The notes under the pieces: generated by a model
Database searches by the model: none
What the model was told of the DNA's origin: nothing
The model's input: the letters and a program-made list of their open reading frames with translations, nothing else
Shown here: positions 1 to 7,814 of the stretch, one piece after another
Position numbering within the stretch: the first letter of the stretch is position 1
Layout of the letters: each line of letters starts with the position of its first letter
NCBI GenBank assembly: GCA_045540815.1
Contig: JAZQHY010000047.1
Coordinates: forward strand, 1-21,641
Reading direction: 5' to 3'
DNA length: 21,641 nucleotides
DNA from: JAZQHR01 sp045540815
GTDB taxonomy: Bacteria > Bacillota > Clostridia > UMGS1810
Position numbers and translations under genes: made by a program

Positions 1-45
1 TCTTCCTAAGACCGCTTGGCCTCCGACTTATCTTATATTAAATAG

Positions 46-840
46 CTTTCTGATGCTGTAGGATACGAAATCACAACCCTTGAAGATATTAAAAATGCTC
101 TATCTGACCGTATTGAGTACTTTGATAAAAATGGATGTACAGCTTCCGACCATGGACTTGATTATGTGATGTATAGAGAGGCATCGGATAGCGAAATCAA
201 CGCTATTTTTAAAAATGCATTATCAGGTAAACCTATTAACAAGGAGCAAGCTGAAGTATACCAGACGGCACTTTTGATTCATTGTGCGAAGGAGTACGCT
301 AAATACGATTGGGCTATGCAGCTCCATTTCAGTTGTATGAGAAATCCAAATAGTAAGATGCTTTCTGCTTTGGGACCTGATACAGGATTTGACTGCATAG
401 CTGTTACTGATAGCTGTGCTTCAACATATAAGTTGATGGATGCACTAGAAAGGGAAAATGCTCTTCCTAAAACCATTCTCTATAGTCTTAACCCTGCAGA
501 TGATGAATGGTTGGATACATTGATCGGTGCTTTTCAATCGTCACAGATTGCTGGGAAAATTCAGCACGGAAGTGCGTGGTGGTTTAACGACAATAAGGTT
601 GGTATGCAGAACCAACTTACGAGCCTAGCAAATTTAGGGATTCTCGGAAACTTTATTGGTATGCTTACCGATAGTCGCAGTTTCTTAAGTTACGCCAGAC
701 ACGAGTATTTCAGAAGAATTCTGTGTAACTTGCTCGGTACATGGGTAGAAAACAGTGAATATCCAAGCGATATCGAGTTTGTCGGAAGTTTAGTTGAAGA
801 TATTTGTACTAATAACGCGAAGCGCTATTTCAATATATAA
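46..840 (+). CDS. uxaC: Glucuronate isomerase, C-terminal part (5' end missing)
   Basis: Catalyses D-glucuronate to D-fructuronate (and galacturonate to tagaturonate), the first step of hexuronate breakdown in the cytoplasm. The 264 codons seen cover roughly the C-terminal 57% of a family of about 465 residues. Family blocks visible in order are GCTASDHGLDY, LHFSCMRNPNSKM, LGPDTGFD, PKTILYSLNP, GSAWWFNDN, and LTDSRSFLSYARHEYFRR with its metal/substrate-binding neighbourhood. The family match clearly begins before the first in-frame ATG (166; a GTG sits at 163), so neither is the real start. Upstream the same frame is broken by TAG at 43-45 and TAA at 7-9, although codons 10-42 still look UxaC-like. 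Either the gene is a 5'-truncated pseudogene or the first bases are low-quality contig-edge sequence; I favour the latter because the other 795 bases are intact. It is followed 15 nt later by uxuA. Confidence 0.9.
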   Translation, partial: LSDAVGYEITTLEDIKNALSDRIEYFDKNGCTASDHGLDYVMYREASDSEINAIFKNALSGKPINKEQAEVYQTALLIHCAKEYAKYDWAMQLHFSCMRNPNSKMLSALGPDTGFDCIAVTDSCASTYKLMDALERENALPKTILYSLNPADDEWLDTLIGAFQSSQIAGKIQHGSAWWFNDNKVGMQNQLTSLANLGILGNFIGMLTDSRSFLSYARHEYFRRILCNLLGTWVENSEYPSDIEFVGSLVEDICTNNAKRYFNI

Positions 841-855
841 ATTGGAGGTTTAAAA

Positions 856-1944
856 ATGCCAATGCAAATGGGATTTCGCTGGTACGGCGAAGGAAATGAT
901 AAAATCAGTTTGAGTGACATAAAGCAAATTCCAGGTGTTACAAGTATAGTCTGGGCATTACACCATAAAATGCCGGGTGAAATTTGGGAGATTGATGAAA
1001 TCGCTGAAGTTAAAACTCAGCTTGATAAATACGGATTTAATATGGACGTTGTTGAATCCGTCAATGTTCACGATGATATTAAAATCGGAAAACCTACACG
1101 CGATAAGTATATCGAAAACTATAAACAATGTATCCGCAACCTCTCAAAGTTTGGTGTTAAAGTTATTTGTTACAATTTTATGCCTATCTTTGACTGGACA
1201 CGCTCTGATTTATTCCATCCTGTAGGTGACGGTTCAACTGCTCTATTCTATGAAAAGAATATGATTCAGGATGATTACAACGCAATGGCGCAGTATATCC
1301 TGGATTTTACTGAAAAATACAATATGTCTTTTCCTGGTTGGGAACCCGAAAGAATGGCAAAACTCGACCAACTTTTTAAGGATTATAAGGATGTAGACCA
1401 CGAAACACTCTGGGCTAATCTCAAATACTTCTTAGAAGCTATAATGCCAACCTGTGAGGAATGCGATATCAAGATGGCGATACATATGGACGATCCGCCA
1501 TGGGATATTTTCGGACTTCCTCGACTTCTAATTAACGAAGAAAACATTGAACGTTTCTTAAAGATGGTTGATAATCCTTATAATTGCCTAACCCTTTGTT
1601 CGGGTTCTCTTGGTGCTGACCCTGACAATAATGTTGCAGAAATAGTTAAAAAACATTGTGACCGTATCGCATTTGCTCATATTAGAAATGTCAAGCACTT
1701 TGAAAATGGAGATTTCTCAGAAGCGAGTCATCGTGACTGCGATGGCGATACAGGTATCCTAGATATTCTGAAAGCTTACCACGATTGTGGATATGAGGGA
1801 TATATTCGTCCTGACCACGGTAGACATCTTTGGGACGAAGGCCCGGGCAATGTAAGACCTGGTTACGGTTTGTACGACAGAGCTCTTGGAATTATGTATA
1901 TGCTCGGTGTTTGGGATATGCTTGATAAATTACAAGGTAAATAA
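856..1944 (+). CDS. uxuA: Mannonate dehydratase
   Basis: Dehydrates D-mannonate to 2-keto-3-deoxy-D-gluconate (KDG), the third step of the glucuronate branch. It is a TIM-barrel enzyme of the xylose-isomerase-like superfamily that needs Mn2+ or Fe2+. The 362-residue protein is full length. Family marks are the N-terminal FRWYG motif, IVWALHHKMPGEIW near residue 30, CYNFMPIFDWTRSDL near residue 100, MAIHMDDPPWDIFGLPR near residue 205, and the C-terminal RPDHGRHLW. The ATG is preceded by GGAGG at a good distance, and the gene lies 15 nt after uxaC. Its presence without uxaA/uxaB says the operon handles glucuronate rather than galacturonate. Confidence 0.97.
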   Translation: MPMQMGFRWYGEGNDKISLSDIKQIPGVTSIVWALHHKMPGEIWEIDEIAEVKTQLDKYGFNMDVVESVNVHDDIKIGKPTRDKYIENYKQCIRNLSKFGVKVICYNFMPIFDWTRSDLFHPVGDGSTALFYEKNMIQDDYNAMAQYILDFTEKYNMSFPGWEPERMAKLDQLFKDYKDVDHETLWANLKYFLEAIMPTCEECDIKMAIHMDDPPWDIFGLPRLLINEENIERFLKMVDNPYNCLTLCSGSLGADPDNNVAEIVKKHCDRIAFAHIRNVKHFENGDFSEASHRDCDGDTGILDILKAYHDCGYEGYIRPDHGRHLWDEGPGNVRPGYGLYDRALGIMYMLGVWDMLDKLQGK

Positions 1945-1958
1945 TAGGAGGCAAAAAA

Positions 1959-2804
1959 ATGAATAGATTACCCTTAAATATTGATTACAGCGGAAAAGTG
2001 GTTGTAGTTACTGGCGCTGGTGGTCTTATCTGTGGAGATATGGCACGAGCTTTTGCTAAAAGCGGTGCCAAGGTAGCTGCGCTTGATTTAAACGAAGAAG
2101 CTGTTAAAGCTTTAGCGGACGAATTAAAATCTGAGGGATTTGTATGTGAAGGCTATAAAGCAAATGTTCTTGAAACTGTAGCTTTAGAAGAAGTTCATAG
2201 TAAGGTGCTTGCTGATTTAGGACCTTGTGATATTCTAGTAAATGGAGCGGGCGGAAATAATCCACGAGCCACAACTGACAACGAGTATCATCACGAAGCA
2301 AAAGAAGGTGGGAAATCCTTCTTCGATTTAGATCAGAATGGCGTTGACTTTGTATTTAAACTGAACTTCCAGGGAACACTTCTACCAACACAGGTGTTCG
2401 CTAAAGATATGGTTGAAAAGGGAAAAGGTTGTATCCTTAATATTTCCTCAATGAATGCGTATATTCCGCTTACTAAGATTCCTGCGTATTCAGCAGCCAA
2501 AGCTGGCATTTCAAACTTCACCCAGTGGCTTGCTACACATTTTGCTGGAACAGGAATCCGTTGTAATGCTATCGCACCCGGTTTCTTGGTATCCGCTCAG
2601 AATAAAGCGTTGCTCTTTAACGATGATGGAACACCAACCGCAAGAAGTGCAAAAATTTTAAACGGTACACCAACGCATCGCTTTGTTGACAGTGACGAGC
2701 TTTTAGGTGCTACATTATTCTTATGTGACGATAACTCTGCATCTGCTATCACAGGAGTTGTTCTCCCAGTTGATGCAGGCTTTGCAGCTTATTCAGGTGT
2801 ATAA
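1959..2804 (+). CDS. uxuB: SDR-type D-mannonate oxidoreductase (fructuronate reductase)
   Basis: Interconverts D-fructuronate and D-mannonate with NAD(P)H, the step between UxaC and UxuA. It is a classical short-chain dehydrogenase of 281 residues. The Rossmann glycine motif TGAGGLIC lies at residues 18-25, NGAGG at 95-99, the catalytic Ser in NISS at 163-164, and the catalytic Y177-xxx-K181 in YSAAK. The unrelated enterobacterial UxuB is a polyol-dehydrogenase-type protein of about 480 residues, so this is the Firmicute SDR replacement (Bacillus YjmF type). The assignment to fructuronate rests mainly on its place between uxuA and eda; the fold alone would not give the substrate. AGGAGG precedes the ATG. 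Confidence 0.88.
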   Translation: MNRLPLNIDYSGKVVVVTGAGGLICGDMARAFAKSGAKVAALDLNEEAVKALADELKSEGFVCEGYKANVLETVALEEVHSKVLADLGPCDILVNGAGGNNPRATTDNEYHHEAKEGGKSFFDLDQNGVDFVFKLNFQGTLLPTQVFAKDMVEKGKGCILNISSMNAYIPLTKIPAYSAAKAGISNFTQWLATHFAGTGIRCNAIAPGFLVSAQNKALLFNDDGTPTARSAKILNGTPTHRFVDSDELLGATLFLCDDNSASAITGVVLPVDAGFAAYSGV

Positions 2805-2818
2805 AGGAGAAGATGATT

Positions 2819-3379
2819 ATGGAAAAATTCGTACCAGTAGTAGTAATAAAAGAACTATCAGAAACAGATAAAATCTTAACAGCGTTGAAAAACAACGGCA
2901 TCAATACTGCCGAAATCACCTTCCGTACAGCATGCGCAAAGGAAGCGATTGAATACGCAGTGAAAAACTATCCTGAAATGAGCATTGGTGCAGGTACTGT
3001 TATAAACGAACAGCAGTGTAAAGATGCTCTTGATGCGGGAGCGCAATTTATTGTATCTCCTGGGCTTTCTGTCTCTGTTGCAAAAGTGTGTCAAGAGAAT
3101 AATATTCCTTACTATCCTGGCTGTGTTACCCCAACAGAAATTATGCAAGCATTAGAATTAGGAATTACAACAGTAAAGTTCTTCCCGGCTAATATTTATG
3201 GCGGACTTAAGGCTCTAAAAGCTCTTTCAGCACCGTTCCCACAGATTAAGTTCATTCCAACTGGCGGAGTTGACAGAAGCAACATCGATGAGTTTTTAGC
3301 TTTCGATAAGATTGAGGCAATCGGCGGAAGCTTCTTTGTCAAAGAATCACTAGATAAACTGGAGGCAGAAAACAAATGA
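2819..3379 (+). CDS. eda: KDPG aldolase (2-dehydro-3-deoxy-phosphogluconate aldolase)
   Basis: Class I aldolase that cleaves KDPG to pyruvate and glyceraldehyde-3-phosphate, the last step of the pathway. From ATG 2819 it has 186 residues. The Schiff-base lysine is K120 in TTVKFFPA, the general base E32 lies in AEITFRT with R36 nearby, and IGAGTV and PTGG phosphate-binding turns are present. An ATG at 2813 is in frame but sits only 2-3 nt behind the AGGAG at 2805-2809, while 2819 has about 9 nt spacing and gives the usual short N-terminus, so 2819 is preferred. The TGA stop overlaps the kdgK ATG by 4 nt (ATGA), indicating translational coupling. Confidence 0.95.
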   Translation: MEKFVPVVVIKELSETDKILTALKNNGINTAEITFRTACAKEAIEYAVKNYPEMSIGAGTVINEQQCKDALDAGAQFIVSPGLSVSVAKVCQENNIPYYPGCVTPTEIMQALELGITTVKFFPANIYGGLKALKALSAPFPQIKFIPTGGVDRSNIDEFLAFDKIEAIGGSFFVKESLDKLEAENK

Positions 3380-4398
3380 AAAGAGTAGTTACATTTGGCG
3401 AGATAATGCTTAGACTCGCTCCAAACGGATATTATAGATTCTTTCAGAATGACCAAATGCAAGCAACTTTCGGCGGTGGTGAAGCTAATGTCGCTGTATC
3501 TCTTGCTAACTATGGAATGGATAGTGTTTATGTAACAAAACTACCTAAACACGCTATCGGACAGGCTGCAGTTGATTCTCTTAGAGCTTTCGGTGTTGAT
3601 ACATCAAAAATCGTTCGTGGGGGAGATAGAGTCGGTATTTATTTCTTAGAAAAAGGTGCATCTCAGCGTGGTTCTGTTTGTATTTACGACCGTGCTTATT
3701 CAGCAATTCAGCAGGCAAGCGCTTCTGACTTTGATTGGGATTCTATTTTTGAGGGTGCTGATTGGTTCCACTTCACAGGTATCACTCCTGCCTTAGGTCC
3801 TAACGTTGTAGAAATCTGTCGAGAAGCTTGTATGGCTGCGAAAGCTAAGGGCGTTAAAATTTCTTGCGACTTAAATTATAGAGGCAAGCTCTGGACAAGA
3901 GATGAAGCTAGAGTTGCTATGACTGATTTATGTCAATACGTTGATGTCTGTATATCTAACGAAGAAGACGCAAAAGACGTATTTGGTATCGAAGCAGAAG
4001 ATACAGATATCTACGGCGGTAAATTAAACCATGAAGGCTACAAGTCTGTTGCTAAACAGCTTGCTGATAAATTCAATTTTGAAAAGGTTGCTATTACGCT
4101 TAGAACATCTATTTCTGCGAGCGATAACGATTGGGCAGGAATGCTTTATGATGGTGAGAATTACTGTTTCTCAAAGTCATATCATCTACGAATTGTTGAC
4201 CGTGTTGGTGGTGGTGACTCATTTGGCGGTGGGCTTATCTATTCTTTACTCTCAGGGAAAGATACCCAGAGTGCTATTGAATTTGCGGTTGCCGCTTCAG
4301 CGCTTAAACACTCTATTGAAGGTGACTATAACAGAGTTTCTGTTGCTGAGGTTGAGAAACTCGCTGGTGGCGACGGATCAGGACGAGTTCAGAGATAA
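3376..4398 (+). CDS. kdgK: 2-keto-3-deoxygluconate kinase (PfkB family)
   Basis: Phosphorylates KDG to KDPG with ATP, linking UxuA to Eda. The 340-residue protein is a PfkB/ribokinase-family sugar kinase: an N-terminal FGEIMLRLAP start, the GGGEANVAVSLA substrate block at residues 33-44, and the C-terminal signature DRVGGGDSFGGG with the catalytic base D281 and an anion hole of glycines. The start overlaps the eda stop by 4 nt and its ribosome-binding site (GGAGG) lies inside the end of eda. The substrate is inferred from the operon; the family motif alone would also fit other 2-keto-sugar or fructose kinases. Confidence 0.93.
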   Translation: MKRVVTFGEIMLRLAPNGYYRFFQNDQMQATFGGGEANVAVSLANYGMDSVYVTKLPKHAIGQAAVDSLRAFGVDTSKIVRGGDRVGIYFLEKGASQRGSVCIYDRAYSAIQQASASDFDWDSIFEGADWFHFTGITPALGPNVVEICREACMAAKAKGVKISCDLNYRGKLWTRDEARVAMTDLCQYVDVCISNEEDAKDVFGIEAEDTDIYGGKLNHEGYKSVAKQLADKFNFEKVAITLRTSISASDNDWAGMLYDGENYCFSKSYHLRIVDRVGGGDSFGGGLIYSLLSGKDTQSAIEFAVAASALKHSIEGDYNRVSVAEVEKLAGGDGSGRVQR

Positions 4399-4407
4399 GG
4401 TGAATAT

Positions 4408-5250
4408 ATGTCTGCGTTTAAAACTTTCAATAAAACGAAAGGTTTCCTAGTTTGTGTTGATAGTGATGGTTGTGCCATGGACACAATGGATATAAAGCAC
4501 ATACGATGTTTTGGTCCTTGTATGGTCGATGAATGGGACTTAGGCGAATGGAAAGAGTCTATTCTTTCTCGTTGGAACGAAATTAATCTCTACACATTAA
4601 CCAGAGGTATTAACCGCTTTAAAGGGCTATCTCTTGCCTTACAAGAAATCGACAAACAGTATATAAAAATCGAGGATTTAGAAACGCTCGTTGAGTGGGT
4701 TGAAAATTCAGATGAGCTGTCTAATGACGCTTTAGAAAGAGCAATCACTGAATGTGAAAGCGTATCACTAAGGAAAGCTCTTTCTTGGAGTATTGCTGTT
4801 AATGATAATATAAAACTACTTCCAGAAAGTGATATAAAGCCTTTTGATCTAGTTTTAGATGCCCTTAGATATGCCCATAAAAAAGCAGATATAGCTATTG
4901 TATCAAGTGCTAACTTAGGTGCTGTTCTCGAAGAATGGGAGAAACACGGACTGCTCAATCACGTTGACGTTGTTTTAGCTCAGGACTCAGGAAGTAAAGC
5001 TTATTGTATTTCCGAACTGCTTAAAAAGGGATATGAAAAAGAAAATGTCCTTATGTGTGGCGACGCTCCCGGCGATTTACAGTCAGCAAAATCTAACGAA
5101 GTTAACTACTATCCGATTCTTGTTAAAAAAGAAAAAGAATCATGGCAGGAATTTATTGATGTAGCTGTTGATAGACTTTTAAATAATAGCTACGCAGGTG
5201 TATATCAGGATTTAAAAATCAGCGAGTTTTATAAAAATCTCGGAGAATAA
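4408..5250 (+). CDS. HAD-superfamily hydrolase of the hexuronate operon
   Basis: A haloacid-dehalogenase-fold protein of 280 residues, probably a small-molecule phosphatase; substrate unknown. Motif I is D18-S-D20-G in VCVDSDGCAMDTM (nucleophile D18, acid/base D20), motif II is the SS at 166-167 in IVSSANL, motif III is probably K197 in GSKAYC, and motif IV is GDAPGD with D219 and D223, so all catalytic residues are present. Residues about 25-150 form a large, mostly helical cap between motifs I and II, which usually gives substrate choice. AAGGTGA precedes the ATG, 9 nt after kdgK; the GH3 gene follows after 12 nt. None of the standard hexuronate steps needs a phosphatase, so a role in clearing a stray sugar phosphate, or in processing the sugar released by the next gene, is only a guess. 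Confidence 0.82.
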   Translation: MSAFKTFNKTKGFLVCVDSDGCAMDTMDIKHIRCFGPCMVDEWDLGEWKESILSRWNEINLYTLTRGINRFKGLSLALQEIDKQYIKIEDLETLVEWVENSDELSNDALERAITECESVSLRKALSWSIAVNDNIKLLPESDIKPFDLVLDALRYAHKKADIAIVSSANLGAVLEEWEKHGLLNHVDVVLAQDSGSKAYCISELLKKGYEKENVLMCGDAPGDLQSAKSNEVNYYPILVKKEKESWQEFIDVAVDRLLNNSYAGVYQDLKISEFYKNLGE

Positions 5251-5262
5251 GGAGAGACAACT

Positions 5263-7035
5263 ATGGTTGATTTAAGAGTTAAACCCTATAATCTTTCAGA
5301 TGAAGATATAAAATGGGTTGAAGATACAATTGCTAATATGACCGATGAAGAAAAGGTTGGCCAGCTATTTTTCCAGCTCACAGCAGGCATTGATGAAGAA
5401 TACCTCAAAGAGCTTATGGAGAAGTACCATCTTGGTGGCTGCCGTTACAATGGTATGCCAGGTGCTGCTGTGCAGATGCAGAATCGTATTTTACAAAAGT
5501 ATGCAAAAATCCCTGTGTTCATAGCCTGTAACACCGAAAACGGTGGTGATGGTGCTTGTTCTGATGGTACTTTTATTAGTAGTAGTATCAAAATCGGCGC
5601 AACAAGAAACGAACAGTACGCGCATGATTTGGGACGTATGTCTAACGAAGAAGCAGCGCTTATTGGTTGCAATATGGCTTTTGCTCCTGTTTGTGATATT
5701 CATTATAACTGGTTGAATACCGAGGTTGTAGCTCGCGCTTTCGGTAATGACCCTGAAAGAGTAGCTAAAATGAGTAAGGCTTATTTAGACGGCGCTCATA
5801 CTATTGACGGTTTTGCTTGTGCAGCTAAGCATTTTCCTGGTAATGGTCAGGATTTCAGAGATGCACATATTGCTAACAATACTAATGAGTTTTCAGAAGA
5901 AGAATGGATGAATACTTACGGTATGGTATACAAAACCTTGTTTGACAATGGTCTTGATGCTGTTATGGGCGGTCACATTATGATGCCTAACTATATGCGT
6001 GAAATCAATCCTGATATTAAGGACGAAGAAATGCTTCCTGCTACTCTTTGCCATGAGATTATGACAGGACTTTTACGTGATAAGCTTGGATTTAACGGTA
6101 TGGTAGTTACAGATGCAAGCCATATGGTAGCTATGACAGATCGCATGACAAGAAAAGAAATGCTTCCACTTTCTATAAACGCAGGTTGTGATATGTTCTT
6201 GTTCTTCAACGATCCTGATGAAGATTATAATACTATGCTAGAGGCTTATCGTAACGGAACTATTCCTGAATGTAGAATGGTAGAAGCTCTCACTCGTATT
6301 CTTGGATTAAAAGCTCATCTAGGGTTACACAAAAAATCTCTCGATGAATTGGTTCCTCCACAAGAAGCTCTCGTTGGCTTAGGTAAAGAAGAGTATAAAG
6401 AAGCTTCAGCTAATATAAGCAAGGATGCTATTACTCTTGTTAAGTATAAGGATAATGATGTTCTTCCTATAACACCAGAAAAGTATAAGAGGATTATGAT
6501 TGTTTACGTTAAAGGTGCTGCAGGTCCTATGGATGCACTTATCCAGATGGCTATGGGCGGTGGCGCTGGCAGAAAGAATCCTGCTGAAGAACTCAGAGAT
6601 AGACTTCTAGAAAAAGGCTTTGACGCTTTTATTTACGAAAGCCCGCTCGAAAAAATCAAGCAGGCTATCGCTCAGGGCGAAAAACCAAGCCTTAATCTTT
6701 ATTTTGCAGGTAAGAACTCAATCGAAGACTTTAAATCGGCACAGGATTTAGTTATAACAGTTTGTGACGTTATGAATGGTAGACCAAGTTTTGGTATGTC
6801 AAAGGGTGGAGGAGAAATTCCTTGGTATGTATTCGAACTTCCTGTAATAGGCATTAGCGTTAACGCTCCTACAATGCTTGCTGATGTTCCACAGTTCAGA
6901 ACATATATCAATGCCTATGACTCAAAACCACACACTCTAGACGCTTTGGTCGATAATCTAACAAGTGGTCCTGATGCTTTTAAAGGACAAGATCCAATAG
7001 ATAGTTTCTGTGGTCTTTGGGACGCTAAAATCTAA
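5263..7035 (+). CDS. Glycoside hydrolase family 3 protein, NagZ-like, cytoplasmic
   Basis: A 590-residue GH3 enzyme: TIM-barrel domain to about residue 350, then a Rossmann-like alpha/beta/alpha domain to the end. The family signature KHFPG is at residues 189-193, and the nucleophile is D284 in GMVVTDASHM. After KHFPG comes RDAH with D200 and H202, which matches the Asp-x-His general acid/base dyad of the NagZ beta-N-acetylglucosaminidase subgroup rather than the C-terminal glutamate used by beta-glucosidases. There is no signal peptide or membrane segment, so it should act in the cytoplasm on an imported oligosaccharide. As last gene of a glucuronate operon it may remove a hexosamine or related residue from a glucuronate-containing disaccharide; some GH3 enzymes with this dyad act as phosphorylases. 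AGGAGA precedes the ATG. A strong terminator follows directly. Confidence 0.85.
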   Translation: MVDLRVKPYNLSDEDIKWVEDTIANMTDEEKVGQLFFQLTAGIDEEYLKELMEKYHLGGCRYNGMPGAAVQMQNRILQKYAKIPVFIACNTENGGDGACSDGTFISSSIKIGATRNEQYAHDLGRMSNEEAALIGCNMAFAPVCDIHYNWLNTEVVARAFGNDPERVAKMSKAYLDGAHTIDGFACAAKHFPGNGQDFRDAHIANNTNEFSEEEWMNTYGMVYKTLFDNGLDAVMGGHIMMPNYMREINPDIKDEEMLPATLCHEIMTGLLRDKLGFNGMVVTDASHMVAMTDRMTRKEMLPLSINAGCDMFLFFNDPDEDYNTMLEAYRNGTIPECRMVEALTRILGLKAHLGLHKKSLDELVPPQEALVGLGKEEYKEASANISKDAITLVKYKDNDVLPITPEKYKRIMIVYVKGAAGPMDALIQMAMGGGAGRKNPAEELRDRLLEKGFDAFIYESPLEKIKQAIAQGEKPSLNLYFAGKNSIEDFKSAQDLVITVCDVMNGRPSFGMSKGGGEIPWYVFELPVIGISVNAPTMLADVPQFRTYINAYDSKPHTLDALVDNLTSGPDAFKGQDPIDSFCGLWDAKI

Positions 7036-7044
7036 GATTATGCA

Positions 7045-7075
7045 AAAAGGTCGTAGCAAACGCTACGACCTTTTA
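7045..7075. terminator. Bidirectional Rho-independent terminator
   Basis: A perfect 13-bp hairpin, arms 7045-7057 and 7062-7074, with a 4-nt AAAC loop. The core GGTCGTAGC/GCTACGACC is flanked by A4 on the left and T4 on the right, with further Ts downstream, so it can stop transcription both ways. It ends the hexuronate operon on the plus strand and the cysteine-cluster gene on the minus strand, whose stop codon (7073-7075) lies in the last bases of the stem. Confidence 0.92.
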
Positions 7076-7549
7076 TTTTAGGAATTCATAAAAAGTATCA
7101 ATTTCTTTTGTTGAATCATATAAAAATTCTTTACACTCATGATCTTTAACTAATATCTTGCCAACCTTTCTCACAGCTTTTAAAAACTTTTTATCAAAAA
7201 TAATCTCTTCGTAGTGTTCGACCATTGGACAAAGTCTTGTAGCTCTATAGTCAAGTTCCACGAAAACTCTTCCTTTTTCATCAATGGTAGGGAAGAAAGG
7301 AAAGATTCTGCATGCTAATGGTCTATGGTTTCTATCACATTTGCCTTTACAAACAGCTAAACGAACGTTTTCTTTTTCAGTAACATCTAATAATGATTCT
7401 TCATGCGGAAATAATCTCATACCTGTATTCTTATCGCCTTTGCAACATGCACCGCCACAGATAACACCACAATCGGATTTAAGCGGAGTTAAATCTCCAA
7501 TTATTTTGAATATCCTTTTATACATATCACTATACTTGTTAGATTTCAA
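7073..7549 (-). CDS. YkgJ-type cysteine-cluster protein (zinc/iron-chelating domain family)
   Basis: Small soluble protein of a widespread family thought to bind zinc or an iron-sulfur cluster; physiological role unknown. From the chosen start it has 158 residues. Cysteines occur in the family pattern: C27, C31, C35, C36 in CGVICGGACC, then C67 and C71 (CKGKC), C80 in CRIFPFFP, and one more in RLCPMV. The open frame runs up to 7594, but the likely start is TTG at 7549-7547: AAAGGTGAT lies about 5 nt upstream of it, whereas further upstream the frame runs into a terminator stem and the promoter. The gene is convergent with the hexuronate operon and shares its terminator. Confidence 0.85.
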   Translation of the reverse strand: MKSNKYSDMYKRIFKIIGDLTPLKSDCGVICGGACCKGDKNTGMRLFPHEESLLDVTEKENVRLAVCKGKCDRNHRPLACRIFPFFPTIDEKGRVFVELDYRATRLCPMVEHYEEIIFDKKFLKAVRKVGKILVKDHECKEFLYDSTKEIDTFYEFLK

Positions 7550-7565
7550 TATTATCACCTTTAAT

Positions 7566-7594
7566 ATTGTACCATAAAAAGAGAGCAACCGCAA
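7566..7594 (-). promoter_or_regulatory. SigA-type promoter of the cysteine-cluster gene, inside a terminator stem
   Basis: On the minus strand TTGCGG (7594-7589), a 17-nt spacer and TACAAT (7571-7566) stand about 20 nt before the TTG start. The -35 hexamer is part of the terminator arm of tRNA-Ser. The match is good at -10 and moderate at -35. Confidence 0.6.
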
Positions 7595-7619
7595 CTTTAA
7601 ATGATGTTGCGGTTGCTCT
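7576..7619 (-). terminator. Rho-independent terminator of tRNA-Ser
   Basis: On the minus strand, just 1 nt after the encoded CCA of tRNA-Ser, a perfect 14-bp stem (plus-strand arms 7606-7619 and 7582-7595) with a 10-nt loop is followed by C and a run of five Ts (complement of 7576-7580). Confidence 0.9.
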
Positions 7620-7620
7620 T

Positions 7621-7709
7621 TGGCGGAGACGGCGGGATTCGAACCCGCGGGGGATTTCTCCCTAACTGATTTCGAGTCAGCCCCGTTATGACCACTTCGA
7701 TACGTCTCC
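7621..7709 (-). tRNA. tRNA-Ser (CGA anticodon)
   Basis: Type II tRNA of 89 nt including an encoded CCA (7623-7621) and discriminator G at 7624. The acceptor arms GGAGACG (7709-7703) and CGTCTCC (7631-7625) pair fully. The anticodon loop reads CTCGAAA, giving CGA (serine codon UCG). A long variable arm with GGGA/TCCC pairing and a TTCGAAT T-loop are visible. It has its own promoter and terminator. Confidence 0.97.
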
Positions 7710-7727
7710 GTATTTATTCCAAAAGAT

Positions 7728-7756
7728 ATTTTACTTTCTTTTTGTTATTATGTCAA
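7728..7756 (-). promoter_or_regulatory. SigA promoter of tRNA-Ser
   Basis: TTGACA (7756-7751), a spacer of exactly 17 nt, and TAAAAT (7733-7728) on the minus strand, ending 18 nt before the tRNA 5' end. It is a near-consensus promoter, as expected for a stable RNA. Confidence 0.85.
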
Positions 7757-7764
7757 GGACAAAC

Positions 7765-7791
7765 ACAGTAAGTTTTTATTTGCATAAAATA
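7765..7791 (+). promoter_or_regulatory. Candidate SigK-type mother-cell promoter of cwlJ-gerQ
   Basis: AC at 7765-7766, a spacer of 16 nt, and CATAAAATA at 7783-7791 fit the SigK consensus (AC, 16-17 nt, CATAnnnTA) known from Bacillus. The -10 also resembles that of SigE, whose -35 is not obvious here. The 24 nt left before the ATG hold the GGTGG/GGTGAG ribosome-binding site. Short motif, so moderate certainty. Confidence 0.5.
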
Positions 7792-7814
7792 ATTACTGTT
7801 AAGGTGGTGAGAAA

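Noticed and set aside
43..45. TAG recoded as an amino acid
   Set aside because: A TAA stop lies in the same frame at 7-9 and none of the other 22 genes contains an in-frame TAG, so edge error or decay explains it better.
4031..4450. 139-codon plus-strand open frame across the kdgK end
   Set aside because: It is an alternate frame of kdgK, whose own frame has all family motifs.
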